From Planctomycetota bacterium (lineage in GTDB: Bacteria; Planctomycetota; Planctomycetia; Isosphaerales; Isosphaeraceae), in the NCBI GenBank assembly GCA_028291545.1, contig JAQGHR010000068.1, positions 1-64,000 on the forward strand: a stretch of 64,000 nt of DNA, written 5' to 3'. Below the pieces are notes generated by a model. It saw only the letters and a program-made list of their open reading frames with translations. It did no database searches and was not told the DNA's origin. Numbering within the stretch: the stretch's first letter is position 1; each line of letters starts with the position of its first letter. Below are positions 35,761 to 44,186 of the stretch, piece after piece. A program made the translations under genes and the position numbers.

Positions 35761-36465
35761 ATGACGGCTAGCCTCGTTCTCGCCCTCGCGATGATCCTCC
35801 CCGCGCAGGCCGCGGATCGACCCAACGGGCCGCCGGCCGACAAGTTCACGCCCGATCCGGCCTGGAAGGCGCTCGACAAGACGAATTCCCTCTGGTTCGA
35901 CCCGCGCGACCGCCGGCTGATCCTTCGTGCCCGGGTCTGCCTCCGAGAAGGTTACCTGGAACACCTCCTTTGCTCCGCGCAGACCAAGGAGCATGAGTCG
36001 ATCCTCGCCACCAAGGCGACTCCCCAAGCGATTCATGCCGGGCTGATCTTGACCAAGGCGGAAAAAGGGCATCCCGTCCGCTATCGTCCCAGGTTCGAGC
36101 CGCCAACCGGCAGCAAGATCGACATTCGTCTCGAATGGGTGCAGGACGGCAAGACCAAGACGATCGACGCTCGGGATTGGGTCCTCGACGAAAAGAAGAA
36201 GAAAACGCTCGCCGAGGGCTGGGTCTTCGCCGGTAGCGACCAGTTCCCCGACCCTGACGACGCCACGAAGACGATCTATGCCGCCGACGGCGGCGACCTG
36301 TTCACGGTCGCCAACTTCACCTCGGCCATCCTCGACGTCCCCTTCGCCTCCTCCGGGAGCGATGCCGAACGCTCGTATGTCGCCAATACCGAGAAGATCC
36401 CGCCCAACAATACCTATGTCACGATCTTCCTCCGCCCCGTCAAGCCGGCCGCCACGAAGCCATAA
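35761..36465 (+). CDS. Exported protein with YdjY-like domain
   Basis: 234 residues. A signal peptide (MTASLVLALAMILPAQA) is followed by a compact domain. RRLILRARVCLREGYLEHLL, then TKEHESILATKATPQAIHAGL, matches the YdjY family common in planctomycetes, where an exported protein carries the conserved EHES motif. The function of YdjY is unknown, although some members sit beside iron-sulfur redox genes. The C-terminal part (ADGGDLFTVANFTSAILDVP) continues the domain. It stands alone between two terminators. Confidence 0.75.
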   Translation: MTASLVLALAMILPAQAADRPNGPPADKFTPDPAWKALDKTNSLWFDPRDRRLILRARVCLREGYLEHLLCSAQTKEHESILATKATPQAIHAGLILTKAEKGHPVRYRPRFEPPTGSKIDIRLEWVQDGKTKTIDARDWVLDEKKKKTLAEGWVFAGSDQFPDPDDATKTIYAADGGDLFTVANFTSAILDVPFASSGSDAERSYVANTEKIPPNNTYVTIFLRPVKPAATKP

Positions 36466-36497
36466 ATCCCTCCGCAAACGGATCGGACTCGGTCGAT

Positions 36498-36545
36498 AGA
36501 GCCATCTCACGCGAGCAATTGCTCCGGAGATGGCTCTGTCGTTTT
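36498..36545 (+). terminator. Terminator of the YdjY-like gene
   Basis: An 11-bp perfect stem (36498-36508 with 36527-36537), with an inner GAGCAATTGCTC palindrome in the loop, followed by GTCGTTTT. Located about 30 bases after the stop codon. Confidence 0.8.
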
Positions 36546-36562
36546 CAGCATCGAGCACAGGA

Positions 36563-36706
36563 GCTTCACGCAGAGACGGAGAGGACGCAGAGGAATTAAG
36601 CAGAGAGAGAACAGGCCGGGAAGTGAGTTGTGAAAAACTTTGGACACCCCGGAGCCGTGATCCTTGCGTCGTCATGCCCCGTCCGCATCTCTGCGCGAGA
36701 GCTTTT
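36563..36706. repeat. Degenerate copy of the TTTCACGCAGAGACGG palindromic repeat
   Basis: The left arm (36563-36595) contains CTTCACGCAGAGACGGAGAG, close to the arm of the intact element at 17123. A weak right arm (36681-36706) reads GCATCTCTGCGCGAGAGC. The sequence between is not related to the first element, and there is no gene in it. The copy is decayed and lies between a terminator and the sulfate-gene promoter. Confidence 0.6.
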
Positions 36707-36738
36707 CCGCTCTGGGATTTCGCCTGAACCCGTGGAAG

Positions 36739-36767
36739 TTGACATACCCGGTGATCTTGGGTAAGAT
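36739..36767 (+). promoter_or_regulatory. Strong sigma70-like promoter of the sulfate assimilation genes
   Basis: TTGACA at 36739-36744 and TAAGAT at 36762-36767 with a 17-base spacer, almost consensus. Transcription would begin near 36774, which excludes the GTG at 36770 as start of the next gene and supports ATG 36803. Confidence 0.75.
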
Positions 36768-36802
36768 TCGTGTCGAACACCCCTCGGGAGACGAGCAGAA
36801 CC

Positions 36803-37528
36803 ATGACCACGGCGGTGGGCGAGCGAGTGGCGGTGGACCTGGAGGAAGTGAACCGTCAACTCGACGGCGCGAGTCCTGAAGAGATCCTGCGCTGGGGCGT
36901 GGAGACCTATTATCCGCGCCTCACGATGGCCACGGCGTTCGGTCCCGAGGGATGCGCGATCCTGCACATGCTCTCGCGAATCGAGCCGAGAGTTCGCGTC
37001 TTCAACCTCGACACCGGCTACCAGTTCGCCGAGACGCTGCATTTGCGCGATCGGATCGCGGACAAGCTGGGCATTGAGGTCGAGTTGGTTCGGGCCGATC
37101 TGTCGATTCCCGAGTACGAGGCCGCCAACGGCGGTCCCGTCTATGCGGCTGATCCCGATCGCTGCTGCCGTGATCGGAAGATCGTTCCGCTTCGTAAGGC
37201 CGTCGAAGGCTATTCCGCGTGGATTTCGTCGATCCGGGCCGACCAGTCCTCGCACCGCGCGCAGGCCAACGTGGTGGGGTGGGACGCCAAGTTCAACCTG
37301 GTCAAGCTGAACCCGCTGTTGCGGTGGACGCATCGCGACGTATGGGCCTATGTCGTCGCCAACGACGTTCCCTACAACCCTCTGCACGACCACGGCTACC
37401 CGTCGATCGGCTGCTGGCCCTGCACCCGGGCGGTCGTCCCGGGAGAGTCGGACGAGCGTGCCGGGCGATGGGCCGGTCAGGCCAAGACGGAATGCGGCCT
37501 GCATTCGCTGGATAGCAGTCAGCTTTGA
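36803..37528 (+). CDS. cysH: Adenosine 5'-phosphosulfate reductase (assimilatory, iron-sulfur type)
   Basis: 241 residues of the PAPS/APS reductase family, which reduces activated sulfate to sulfite in cysteine synthesis. The four cluster cysteines of the APS-reductase subtype are visible: the pair in DRCCRDRK and the pair in IGCWPCT. The nucleotide loop is in ATAFGPEGCAILHML, and the catalytic cysteine is in the C-terminal TECGLHSLD. The DTGYQFAETL motif is conserved. ATG 36803 is chosen over an upstream GTG because a near-consensus promoter would start transcription after that GTG. The next two genes follow on the same strand, making a sulfate assimilation operon. Confidence 0.92.
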   Translation: MTTAVGERVAVDLEEVNRQLDGASPEEILRWGVETYYPRLTMATAFGPEGCAILHMLSRIEPRVRVFNLDTGYQFAETLHLRDRIADKLGIEVELVRADLSIPEYEAANGGPVYAADPDRCCRDRKIVPLRKAVEGYSAWISSIRADQSSHRAQANVVGWDAKFNLVKLNPLLRWTHRDVWAYVVANDVPYNPLHDHGYPSIGCWPCTRAVVPGESDERAGRWAGQAKTECGLHSLDSSQL

Positions 37529-37584
37529 TCGGAAATTCCGGTCCGTTGCGGTGACGGAGCACATCTGGGCGTGATCGAGGCCAC

Positions 37585-37995
37585 ATGAAGATCTCGGCGA
37601 AGGCGGAATATGCGTGTCTTGCGGTCCTCGCGCTCGCGCGCCCCAGGACCGAGGACACACCGGTTCGCATCCGCGATATCGCAGAAGCGCACAGCATCCC
37701 GGAGCGCTACCTCGTCCAGATCCTGCTGCAACTGAAGGGTGCCGGCCTGGTATTGAGCACGCGAGGTGCGCTGGGCGGCTACCGTCTGGCAAGACCTGCG
37801 GACCAGATCTCACTGGGCGAGGTCCTCTGGGCCATCGACGGGCCGGGTGAACCGCCCCGCGAGGCGACGGAACCCGCAGCGAGGGCACTCGCTTCGGTAT
37901 GGCGACATATCCGCGACGCCGAACGGAAGGTTCTGGAGCAGACCAGCATCGCGAACCTCGCCGAACGGACCCTCGCCCCGGAGTGGGTGATCTGA
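37585..37995 (+). CDS. Rrf2-family transcriptional regulator (CymR-like)
   Basis: 136 residues. An N-terminal winged helix (MKISAKAEYACLAVLALARP at the start, then IPERYLVQILLQLKGAGLV and TRGALGGYRLAR) is typical of Rrf2. The three cysteines that hold a [2Fe-2S] cluster in IscR are missing; only C11 is present. This points to the CymR/cysteine-metabolism branch, which senses cysteine status through partner proteins. It is placed between cysH and the ATP sulfurylase/APS kinase gene, so it probably regulates this operon. No DNA operator could be identified. Confidence 0.85.
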   Translation: MKISAKAEYACLAVLALARPRTEDTPVRIRDIAEAHSIPERYLVQILLQLKGAGLVLSTRGALGGYRLARPADQISLGEVLWAIDGPGEPPREATEPAARALASVWRHIRDAERKVLEQTSIANLAERTLAPEWVI

Positions 37996-38075
37996 GATTT
38001 GCCGTTCCCGACCCCTCCGATTCGGGGTAATGTACCGATCGGATTCCTCCTGTTCTTACGCAAAGGAGTAGAACC

Positions 38076-39833
38076 ATTCCCGCGACTTCCTCGAAGGCTC
38101 CCGCCGGCCTGAACACTCCGTATGGCGGCTCTCTTGTCGACCTGATTGTCGATGACGCCCGCGCCGCCGCGATGAAGGCGACAGCGCAAGATCACGCCAG
38201 CCTGACCCTCGACGAACGCGGCCTGTGCGACCTGGAACTCCTGGCGACCGGCGGCTTTTCTCCCCTCACCGGCTTCCTCGGCAAGGCCGACTACGATCGC
38301 GTCGTGGCCGAGCAGCGCCTCGCCGACGGGACCCTCTGGCCCCTGCCGGTGACTCTGCCGGTGACGCCCGGGGATGGCGTCGCCGAGGGGAAAACCCTCG
38401 CCTTGCGCGATGTCTACGGTAACCTCCTGGCCTTCCTCCACGTCGAGGAAATCTTCGCCTACGACAAGGCGGCCGAGGCCAAGGGCTCCTACGGGACGAA
38501 CGACGCCAAGCACCCCGCCGTGGCCTACTTGAACAAGTCGCCCGGCCATTATGCGGCCGGCAAGCTGGAAGTCATTCGCGTCCCGCCGCACTACGATTTC
38601 ACCGACATCCGGCGAACCCCGACCGAGCTTCGTGAATACTTCCAGACCCTAGGTTGGTCGAAAGTCGTCGCCTTCCAGACCCGCAACCCCTTGCACCGGG
38701 CTCACGAAGAGTTGACCAAGCGCGCGGCGGAGCAGATCGGCGGCGGCCTGCTGATCCATCCGGTCGTCGGCGTGACCAAACCGGGCGACGTGGACCATTA
38801 CACGCGGGTCCGCTGCTACCGGGCGCTGGTGGACAACTACTACGAACAAGGTGCCGTGGTCCTGAGCCTGCTGCCGCTCGCCATGCGGATGGCCGGTCCT
38901 CGCGAGGTGCTCCTGCACGCGATCATCCGCCGCAACTACGGCTGCACCCACTTCATCGTGGGCCGCGATCATGCCGGGCCGGGCAACGACTCGACCGGCA
39001 AGCCGTTCTACGCGCCGTACGCCGCCCAGGAAGCCATGGCGACGCACAAGGACGAGATCGGGATGGAGATGGTCGATTTCAAGCAGATGGTCTACCTCCC
39101 CGACGACAACCGTTACGCACCGGTGGACGAGGTGCCCGCCGGGACGAAGACGGCCGATATCTCCGGCACGCAGGTCCGCGACAACTACCTCGCCAAGGGG
39201 CTCCAGCTTCCCGAGTGGTTCAGCCGCCCGGCCGTCGCCGAGATCCTCAACGAGACCAGCCCGCCAAAGTTCCGCCAGGGGCTCACGATCTGGTTCACGG
39301 GCCTCTCCGGCTCGGGCAAATCCACGGTTGCCCACGGTCTGGTGGAGCGGCTTGCGGAGTACGGCCGCAACGTGTCCCAACTGGACGGCGACGAGATCCG
39401 CACGCACCTGTCAAAGGGGCTCGGGTTCTCCAAGGAAGATCGCGATACGAACATCCATCGCGTCGGTTATGTGGCCGGCTTGGTGGCGCAACACGGCGGC
39501 ACGACGCTCTGCGCCGTGATCAGCCCCTACCGCGCCCCGCGCGATAAGGCACGTCAGCTCTCGAAGGGGAATTTCGTCGAGGTCTATTGCGATACGCCCC
39601 TGGACGTCTGCGAGAAGCGCGACGTCAAGGGCCTCTACGCCAAGGCCCGCACCGCCGTGGCCGAGGGCAAGCCGATGGGCTTCACCGGAGTGGATGATCC
39701 CTACGAGGCGCCCCTGTCTCCCGAGGTCACGATCGACACGAGCAAGCAGGACGTCCAGGAATGCGTTGACGTGATCGTCGACAAGCTCCTCGCGCTCGGG
39801 TACATCCTGCCTCATGGGCATATCGTCGAGTAA
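38076..39833 (+). CDS. Bifunctional ATP sulfurylase / APS kinase
   Basis: About 585 residues. The N-terminal half is ATP sulfurylase (FQTRNPLHRAHEEL with the HxxH-type site; GRDHAGPGND; ISGTQVRDN). The C-terminal half is APS kinase with Walker A TGLSGSGKST, then QLDGDEIRTHL, FSKEDRDTNIHRVG and SPYRAPRD. Together they turn sulfate into PAPS through APS. Conserved N-terminal residues LNTPYGGSLVDLIVDD lie before the first in-frame ATG (38172), so the true start is further up. No ATG, GTG or TTG is available between the upstream in-frame stop at 38028 and 38172; the ATT at 38076, seven bases after AAAGGAG, is the best candidate. CTG 38109 is a poorer alternative. Confidence 0.9.
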   Translation: MPATSSKAPAGLNTPYGGSLVDLIVDDARAAAMKATAQDHASLTLDERGLCDLELLATGGFSPLTGFLGKADYDRVVAEQRLADGTLWPLPVTLPVTPGDGVAEGKTLALRDVYGNLLAFLHVEEIFAYDKAAEAKGSYGTNDAKHPAVAYLNKSPGHYAAGKLEVIRVPPHYDFTDIRRTPTELREYFQTLGWSKVVAFQTRNPLHRAHEELTKRAAEQIGGGLLIHPVVGVTKPGDVDHYTRVRCYRALVDNYYEQGAVVLSLLPLAMRMAGPREVLLHAIIRRNYGCTHFIVGRDHAGPGNDSTGKPFYAPYAAQEAMATHKDEIGMEMVDFKQMVYLPDDNRYAPVDEVPAGTKTADISGTQVRDNYLAKGLQLPEWFSRPAVAEILNETSPPKFRQGLTIWFTGLSGSGKSTVAHGLVERLAEYGRNVSQLDGDEIRTHLSKGLGFSKEDRDTNIHRVGYVAGLVAQHGGTTLCAVISPYRAPRDKARQLSKGNFVEVYCDTPLDVCEKRDVKGLYAKARTAVAEGKPMGFTGVDDPYEAPLSPEVTIDTSKQDVQECVDVIVDKLLALGYILPHGHIVE

Positions 39834-39864
39834 TATGATCGGACCTTGATCTCGGTTCGCACCC

Positions 39865-39901
39865 GGCCCGGGTCGTTTGACGACGCCCCGGGCCTTTTTT
39901 T
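39865..39901 (+). terminator. Rho-independent terminator of the sulfate operon
   Basis: GGCCCGGG (39865-39872) pairs with CCCGGGCC (39886-39893), and eight T's follow. The best-formed terminator in the window, 30 bases past the stop codon. Confidence 0.88.
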
Positions 39902-39931
39902 GCGCGCGAGGTCGACTCCTCAACTTACCCC

Positions 39932-39959
39932 TTGATCCACGCGCGGGCGCGGGTAAGCT
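39932..39959 (+). promoter_or_regulatory. Candidate promoter for the 40063 gene
   Basis: TTGATC at 39932-39937 and TAAGCT at 39954-39959, spacer 16 bases. Reasonable spacing but only moderate box quality. Confidence 0.35.
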
Positions 39960-40062
39960 ATAGGTGGATCAGGGGCGTGTCGAGTTCTTGACGCGTTCCC
40001 CTCTCCGATGGCTTCCCCCCCTCGTTCTGCATCCTTCGTGTCGTTGGAAAGCGGGGTCATCG

Positions 40063-40338
40063 ATGGAGCATTACGTCGCGATCGATCAATTGCCCAAGGG
40101 ATTCCGCATCCCCAAGGATTTCCAGGACCGCCTCCGCTTCGAGCCCGCGACCGGCCGACTCATCCACGTCGGCTTCATGGGTAAGGCCGACTTCGACCGC
40201 CTCTGCCAGCAGACCAACGACTGGCCGTTCCGCCGCAAGCTCGACGAACTCTTCCGGCTCTGCGCCGACGAGAACGCGGAAAAACCCAAGGGATTGCGAC
40301 GGCTGCTGGGAGCGTTCACGCATCTCTGGATGGCCTGA
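40063..40338 (+). CDS. Small conserved-looking protein, unknown function
   Basis: 91 residues from ATG 40063 (MEHYVAIDQLPKGFRIPKDF). The N-terminal half looks like a beta hairpin (RFEPATGRLIHVGFMGKADF) and the C-terminal half is helical and charged (RRKLDELFRLCADENA). No signal peptide or membrane segment. Its start is preceded by GGGGTC, a poor ribosome site. It lies convergent with mtnA. No family recognised. Confidence 0.6.
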   Translation: MEHYVAIDQLPKGFRIPKDFQDRLRFEPATGRLIHVGFMGKADFDRLCQQTNDWPFRRKLDELFRLCADENAEKPKGLRRLLGAFTHLWMA

Positions 40339-40346
40339 ACGCCGTC

Positions 40347-41414
40347 TTACGCGATGAAGGTCCGCTGGATTGTCGCCGTGGTGACGGGCGTGATTACTCC
40401 GCGCTCCGTGATAATCCCCGCGATCAGGTCGGCCGGAGTGACATCGAACGCGGGGTTGTAAACATCAATCCCGGCCGGCGCGGTCATGCGCCCGAAACCG
40501 TGTGTGATCTCGCGAGGGTCGCGCTGCTCGATCGGGATGTGGGAACCGTCGGGGATTGAGAGATCGAAGGTGCTCGACGGGGCGGCCACATAGAACGGGA
40601 TGCCGTGGGCCTTGGCGAGAAGGGCGACGCCGTAAGTGCCGATCTTGTTGGCGGCGTCACCGTTGGCGGCGATCCGGTCGGCGCCGACGACGACCATCTG
40701 GATCTTACCTTCCTTCATGACCTGGGCGGCCATGTTGTCGCAGATCAGGGTGACGGGGATTCCGCGGCGCTGAAGCTCCCAGGCGGTGAGGCGAGAACCT
40801 TGCAAGAGCGGTCGAGTTTCATCGGCAAAGACGTGAATCGCCTTGCCCGCCGCGTGAGCGGAGAAGAAAACCGCGAGGGCGGTGCCGTAATCCGCCGTGG
40901 CGAGTCCGCCGGCGTTGCAGTGGGTCAGGACCCCCTGCCCCGGCGTCAAGAGCGAGGCGCCGAACGCCCCGATGGCCCGGCACATCGCCTTGTCCTCGGA
41001 CTCGATGGCAAGCGCCTCGGTCAGGAGACGATCGACGAGTTCGGCCCCGTACAGTTCCGGATGCTCGGCGGCCACCCGGTCCATGCGGTCGAGCGCCCAG
41101 AACAAGTTCACTGCCGTCGGCCGGCTGGTGCGGAGGTACGCGGTTGCCTCTCGAAGAGAAAGCCGCGTGTCGGTTCCCGATCGTGCGCCGATCACCGCAC
41201 CGAATCCCGCCGCGACACCGATGGCCGGCGCGCCCCGGACGCGGAGGGTCTTGATGGCCTCCCACACGCCGGGCACGTCGGTCAGGTCGATGCGGACGAA
41301 CTCGTTGGGCAACAAGGTCTGATCGATCAAGCGAACGTGGCCGGATCGGGCATCCCCGACCCAGCCAACGGTCTCCAGATCCATCGACGCGTCTTCACTC
41401 ACGAGCGTGCTCAC
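40347..41414 (-). CDS. mtnA: S-methyl-5-thioribose-1-phosphate isomerase
   Basis: 355 residues from GTG 41414, or 345 from ATG 41384. The enzyme converts methylthioribose-1-phosphate to methylthioribulose-1-phosphate in methionine salvage. The active-site cysteine (THCNAGGLAT) and aspartate (VVVGADRIAANGD) are present, as is RVRGAPAIGVAAGFG near the N-terminus. The GTG overlaps the stop of the preceding gene (GTGA), suggesting coupling; the family fold begins at DLETVGW, so either start is acceptable. Eukaryotic-like initiation-factor 2B subunits are related, but the catalytic residues rule them out. Confidence 0.92.
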   Translation of the reverse strand: MSTLVSEDASMDLETVGWVGDARSGHVRLIDQTLLPNEFVRIDLTDVPGVWEAIKTLRVRGAPAIGVAAGFGAVIGARSGTDTRLSLREATAYLRTSRPTAVNLFWALDRMDRVAAEHPELYGAELVDRLLTEALAIESEDKAMCRAIGAFGASLLTPGQGVLTHCNAGGLATADYGTALAVFFSAHAAGKAIHVFADETRPLLQGSRLTAWELQRRGIPVTLICDNMAAQVMKEGKIQMVVVGADRIAANGDAANKIGTYGVALLAKAHGIPFYVAAPSSTFDLSIPDGSHIPIEQRDPREITHGFGRMTAPAGIDVYNPAFDVTPADLIAGIITERGVITPVTTATIQRTFIA

Positions 41415-41701
41415 TCGTCCTCGTCCTCATCGTCATCGTCGCCGGTCTCCTCCGGGTCGATCCAGGAATAGAACTCGGCATAGATTTCCCAGATGCCTTT
41501 CATGGCGTTCTTGAGATCGCCCGGCTTGAGCGCGGGATGGGTGCCCGCGTAGCCGGCGACCTGGGACGCGATGCGGAGCAATTCCAGGTTCTGCGCGCGC
41601 ATCTGGAGGAAGATGCGGCTCTGGGTATCGAGTTCGAGATCCAGGGTCTCTTCCTCGTGCGAATGCTCTTCGTGATCGTGGCCTTCGTGTTCATCGCTCA
41701 T
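41411..41701 (-). CDS. Small His- and acid-rich protein, unknown function
   Basis: A 96-residue protein (MSDEHEGHDHEEHSHEEE at the N-terminus) with a histidine/glutamate-rich start able to bind metal ions, a helical core (SRIFLQMRAQNLELLRIASQ) and an acidic tail ending DDDDEDEDE. It overlaps mtnA by four bases, so the two are co-transcribed. No family was recognised; metal handling is possible but is inferred only from composition. Confidence 0.7.
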   Translation of the reverse strand: MSDEHEGHDHEEHSHEEETLDLELDTQSRIFLQMRAQNLELLRIASQVAGYAGTHPALKPGDLKNAMKGIWEIYAEFYSWIDPEETGDDDDEDEDE

Positions 41702-41749
41702 GGGTAGCCTCATCGGAGAGTGGGAGGGGAAGGGTGGGAAACGCCCACC

Positions 41750-42850
41750 TTACAGGGAGGCCAGGCTCAGTCCGAACGTGGTGGCCACGGCCTTGTTGGT
41801 GACTCGGCCGCGGTCAACGTTCACGCCTTCGGCGATGCCGGGATTCGTCTTCGCCACGTCCTGCCAGCCGTGATTGGCGAACTGGAGGACGTAGGGGAGC
41901 GTCACGTTGTTCAGGGCGTAGGTGCTGGTACGACCCACGGCTCCGGGCATGTTCGTCACACAGTAATGGACCACGCCGTCGACCACGTAGGTCGGTTCGC
42001 GATGGGTCGTCGGCCGGCTCGTCTCAATGCAACCGCCCTGGTCGATGGCGACGTCCACGATGACGGCCCCGTGCTTCATCCGGGCCAGGTCTTGCCGGCG
42101 CACCAGTCGCGGGGCACGGGCCCCGGTGATCAGGATCGCGCCGATGACGAGATCGGCCGCGAGCACCGATTCGAGGATCGTATGCCGATCCGAATAAAGC
42201 GTCGTCACGTTCGGCGGCATGATGTCGTCGAGGTAGCGGAGCCGGTCGAGGTTGATATCCAGGATGCGGACGTTGGCCCCCAGTCCGGCGGCGACCCTCG
42301 CAGCGTTGGAGCCCACGATTCCGCCTCCAAGCACGGCGACCTCGGCCGGCGCGACGCCCGGCACGCCCGCCAGGAGGATTCCTCGGCCTTCCTGGGGGCG
42401 CTCCAGGTATTTCGCCCCCTCCTGAATGCTCATGCGGCCCGCGACCTCGCTCATCGGGGTGAGCAGCGGCAGCGTCCCCTTCGCGTCGCGGATCGTTTCG
42501 TAAGCGATCGCGGTGATACGACTCTTGATCACGGCCTGGGTCAGGGCCTCGTCGGCGGCGAAGTGGAAGTAGGTGAAGAGGATCTGCTCGGGCCGCATCA
42601 GGGGCCATTCCGCTCTCTGGGGCTCCTTCACCTTCACGATCATCTCGGCGCGGCCCCAGATCGTCGCCGCCGATTCCACGATCGTCGCGCCCGCCGCGCT
42701 GTACTGAGCGTCGCTGATGCCGCTGCCGAGCCCCGCGCCGCTCTCGAACAGAACGGTATGTCCAGCCGTGGTCAATTCTTCCGCCCCGACGGGCAGCATC
42801 GCGACGCGGTATTCGTCCGATTTGATCTCTTTCGGCACCCCGACAATCAT
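41750..42850 (-). CDS. ald: Alanine dehydrogenase
   Basis: 366 residues, the standard length. The enzyme interconverts alanine and pyruvate with NAD and ammonia. K75-type lysine in VKVKEPQ, the catalytic histidine in FTYFHFAAD, the NAD fold VAVLGGGIVGSNAARVAAG and the catalytic aspartate in VDVAIDQGG are all present. MIVGVPKEIKSDEYRVA is the typical N-terminus. It is 48 bases upstream of the His-rich gene and mtnA on the same strand. Confidence 0.95.
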   Translation of the reverse strand: MIVGVPKEIKSDEYRVAMLPVGAEELTTAGHTVLFESGAGLGSGISDAQYSAAGATIVESAATIWGRAEMIVKVKEPQRAEWPLMRPEQILFTYFHFAADEALTQAVIKSRITAIAYETIRDAKGTLPLLTPMSEVAGRMSIQEGAKYLERPQEGRGILLAGVPGVAPAEVAVLGGGIVGSNAARVAAGLGANVRILDINLDRLRYLDDIMPPNVTTLYSDRHTILESVLAADLVIGAILITGARAPRLVRRQDLARMKHGAVIVDVAIDQGGCIETSRPTTHREPTYVVDGVVHYCVTNMPGAVGRTSTYALNNVTLPYVLQFANHGWQDVAKTNPGIAEGVNVDRGRVTNKAVATTFGLSLASL

Positions 42851-42996
42851 CGCGGACGCTCCTAGGCGAAGGCTTACGCTCGGCCCGATCCTGTGCGGCC
42901 CCCATTCGATCAGGTTCTCTCGGCGGTTTCAAGGTGGAGCGAGAGCGCCGGGACGTGTAGGTTGAGTGGGCACGACAACTCTCCTGGAGCTTTCCG

Positions 42997-44019
42997 ATGC
43001 GTCCTCCCCGCCTCGCAAGAGCCCCGATCGCTGTCACGCGACGGGCCGACCGGATCGAAATCGACGCGCCGAAGTATCACGCAACCGTCCTGTCGCAAGG
43101 CTACGTCTCCGGGGTTGCGGCCGGTTCCTTCCTGGATAAGGCCACCGGGTCTCGCGACCTGGGATTCGGCCTGGATATCGTGGATTTCCTCCTGGAGCCG
43201 GTGGATCCGACCGAGCCGATCCCCAAGGACCAATATACTTTCGGCCCGGCCGAGAAGAACCACGGCAAGATCGCCAAGCGCTATGTCGAGGGTCCCCAGA
43301 TCTGCACCCAGGCCAAGAAACTCTCCCCGACGATCCACCAGGGGGCGGACTTCGTCGCAATCACGCAGCAATACACATGGAATGTTCCGTATGCTCCTCG
43401 CAAGGCCGCCGGATCGGTCTGGGAGCAGACGCTCATTTTCCCGGAGGGAGAGCGATTCTTCCTCGCGGCCGACCGCGTCACCGTGGCCAACCCGTCTTCG
43501 GAGTTGATCCTTCGGGTCGATCTGCCCGGCCACGTCAAACATCAGGAGGGAGCCGGTTTCGACCACATCTATTTAAGCTACAACGATCCCCAAATCCTGC
43601 CCTCCACGGAGTTCGTTGGTGATTTCCCCCCCGATGCGCGATTCCTCTATCAGCGTGGGAAGACTCAGAAGCCCGAGAGATTTATCCGCGCCTATCAGGT
43701 CGACCCCGGCCCCGGCAAGGGAGAAGGCCCCTGGCTCGCGGGGATGACGTTGAATACGGAAGATGTCTACCAGGCATGGTGCCACGAACGAGGTTATGTC
43801 TGCCTCATCGAAGAAATCGGCGGTCGGGACGTGAAGGCCGGCGACGTCTTCGGCGCCGCTTACATCCTGGGCTGGTTCGATGACCTCAAGGGCATGAACT
43901 CCGCCTACGACCGATTTCGTGGCTTGAGCGGCTTCGCTCTGGACGGTCCGTCGGAGAAACCGACCGGCTTTCGCGGGCTGAAATCCGGTGAACTGACTCC
44001 GACGAAGCCCGCCGCCTGA
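42997..44019 (+). CDS. Conserved-looking protein of unknown function (beta-rich)
   Basis: 340 residues without a signal peptide or membrane segment. ITQQYTWNVPYAP, then GSVWEQTLIFPEGERFFLAA, suggests a large beta-sandwich, as in sugar mutarotases or glycosidase accessory domains. YVCLIEEIGGRDVKAGDVFGA and YILGWFDDLKGMNSAYDRF form the C-terminus. I cannot name a family. It is divergent from ald and followed by an AT-rich leader. Confidence 0.65.
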   Translation: MRPPRLARAPIAVTRRADRIEIDAPKYHATVLSQGYVSGVAAGSFLDKATGSRDLGFGLDIVDFLLEPVDPTEPIPKDQYTFGPAEKNHGKIAKRYVEGPQICTQAKKLSPTIHQGADFVAITQQYTWNVPYAPRKAAGSVWEQTLIFPEGERFFLAADRVTVANPSSELILRVDLPGHVKHQEGAGFDHIYLSYNDPQILPSTEFVGDFPPDARFLYQRGKTQKPERFIRAYQVDPGPGKGEGPWLAGMTLNTEDVYQAWCHERGYVCLIEEIGGRDVKAGDVFGAAYILGWFDDLKGMNSAYDRFRGLSGFALDGPSEKPTGFRGLKSGELTPTKPAA

Positions 44020-44154
44020 GATCGCCGCCCCCGGCAATGATCCAGTTTCCGCCTTCAAGGTGGATTTCGAGATCATTCCTCAATAGGCGGAAATCACGCA
44101 CGATCATTTAATGTGATAAATTTGGTAAATTTTCCCCTTATTATAGTTTCTTGT

Positions 44155-44182
44155 TTGACTCGAATCCGCCGGACGGTAGCCT
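44155..44182 (+). promoter_or_regulatory. Candidate promoter of the Calx-beta gene
   Basis: TTGACT at 44155-44160 and TAGCCT at 44177-44182, spacer 16 bases, immediately downstream of the AT-rich stretch. It would start transcription near 44189, right at the base of the leader hairpin. Confidence 0.5.
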
Positions 44183-44186
44183 AGAG

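Noticed and set aside
32796-35879. A 1027-residue minus-strand frame across the secretin gene
   Set aside because: It is antisense to the secretin; it is kept open only by the codon bias of the real gene and has no recognisable domain.
36770-36802. GTG 36770 as the APS reductase start
   Set aside because: The near-consensus promoter at 36739-36767 would start transcription at about 36774, after that codon.
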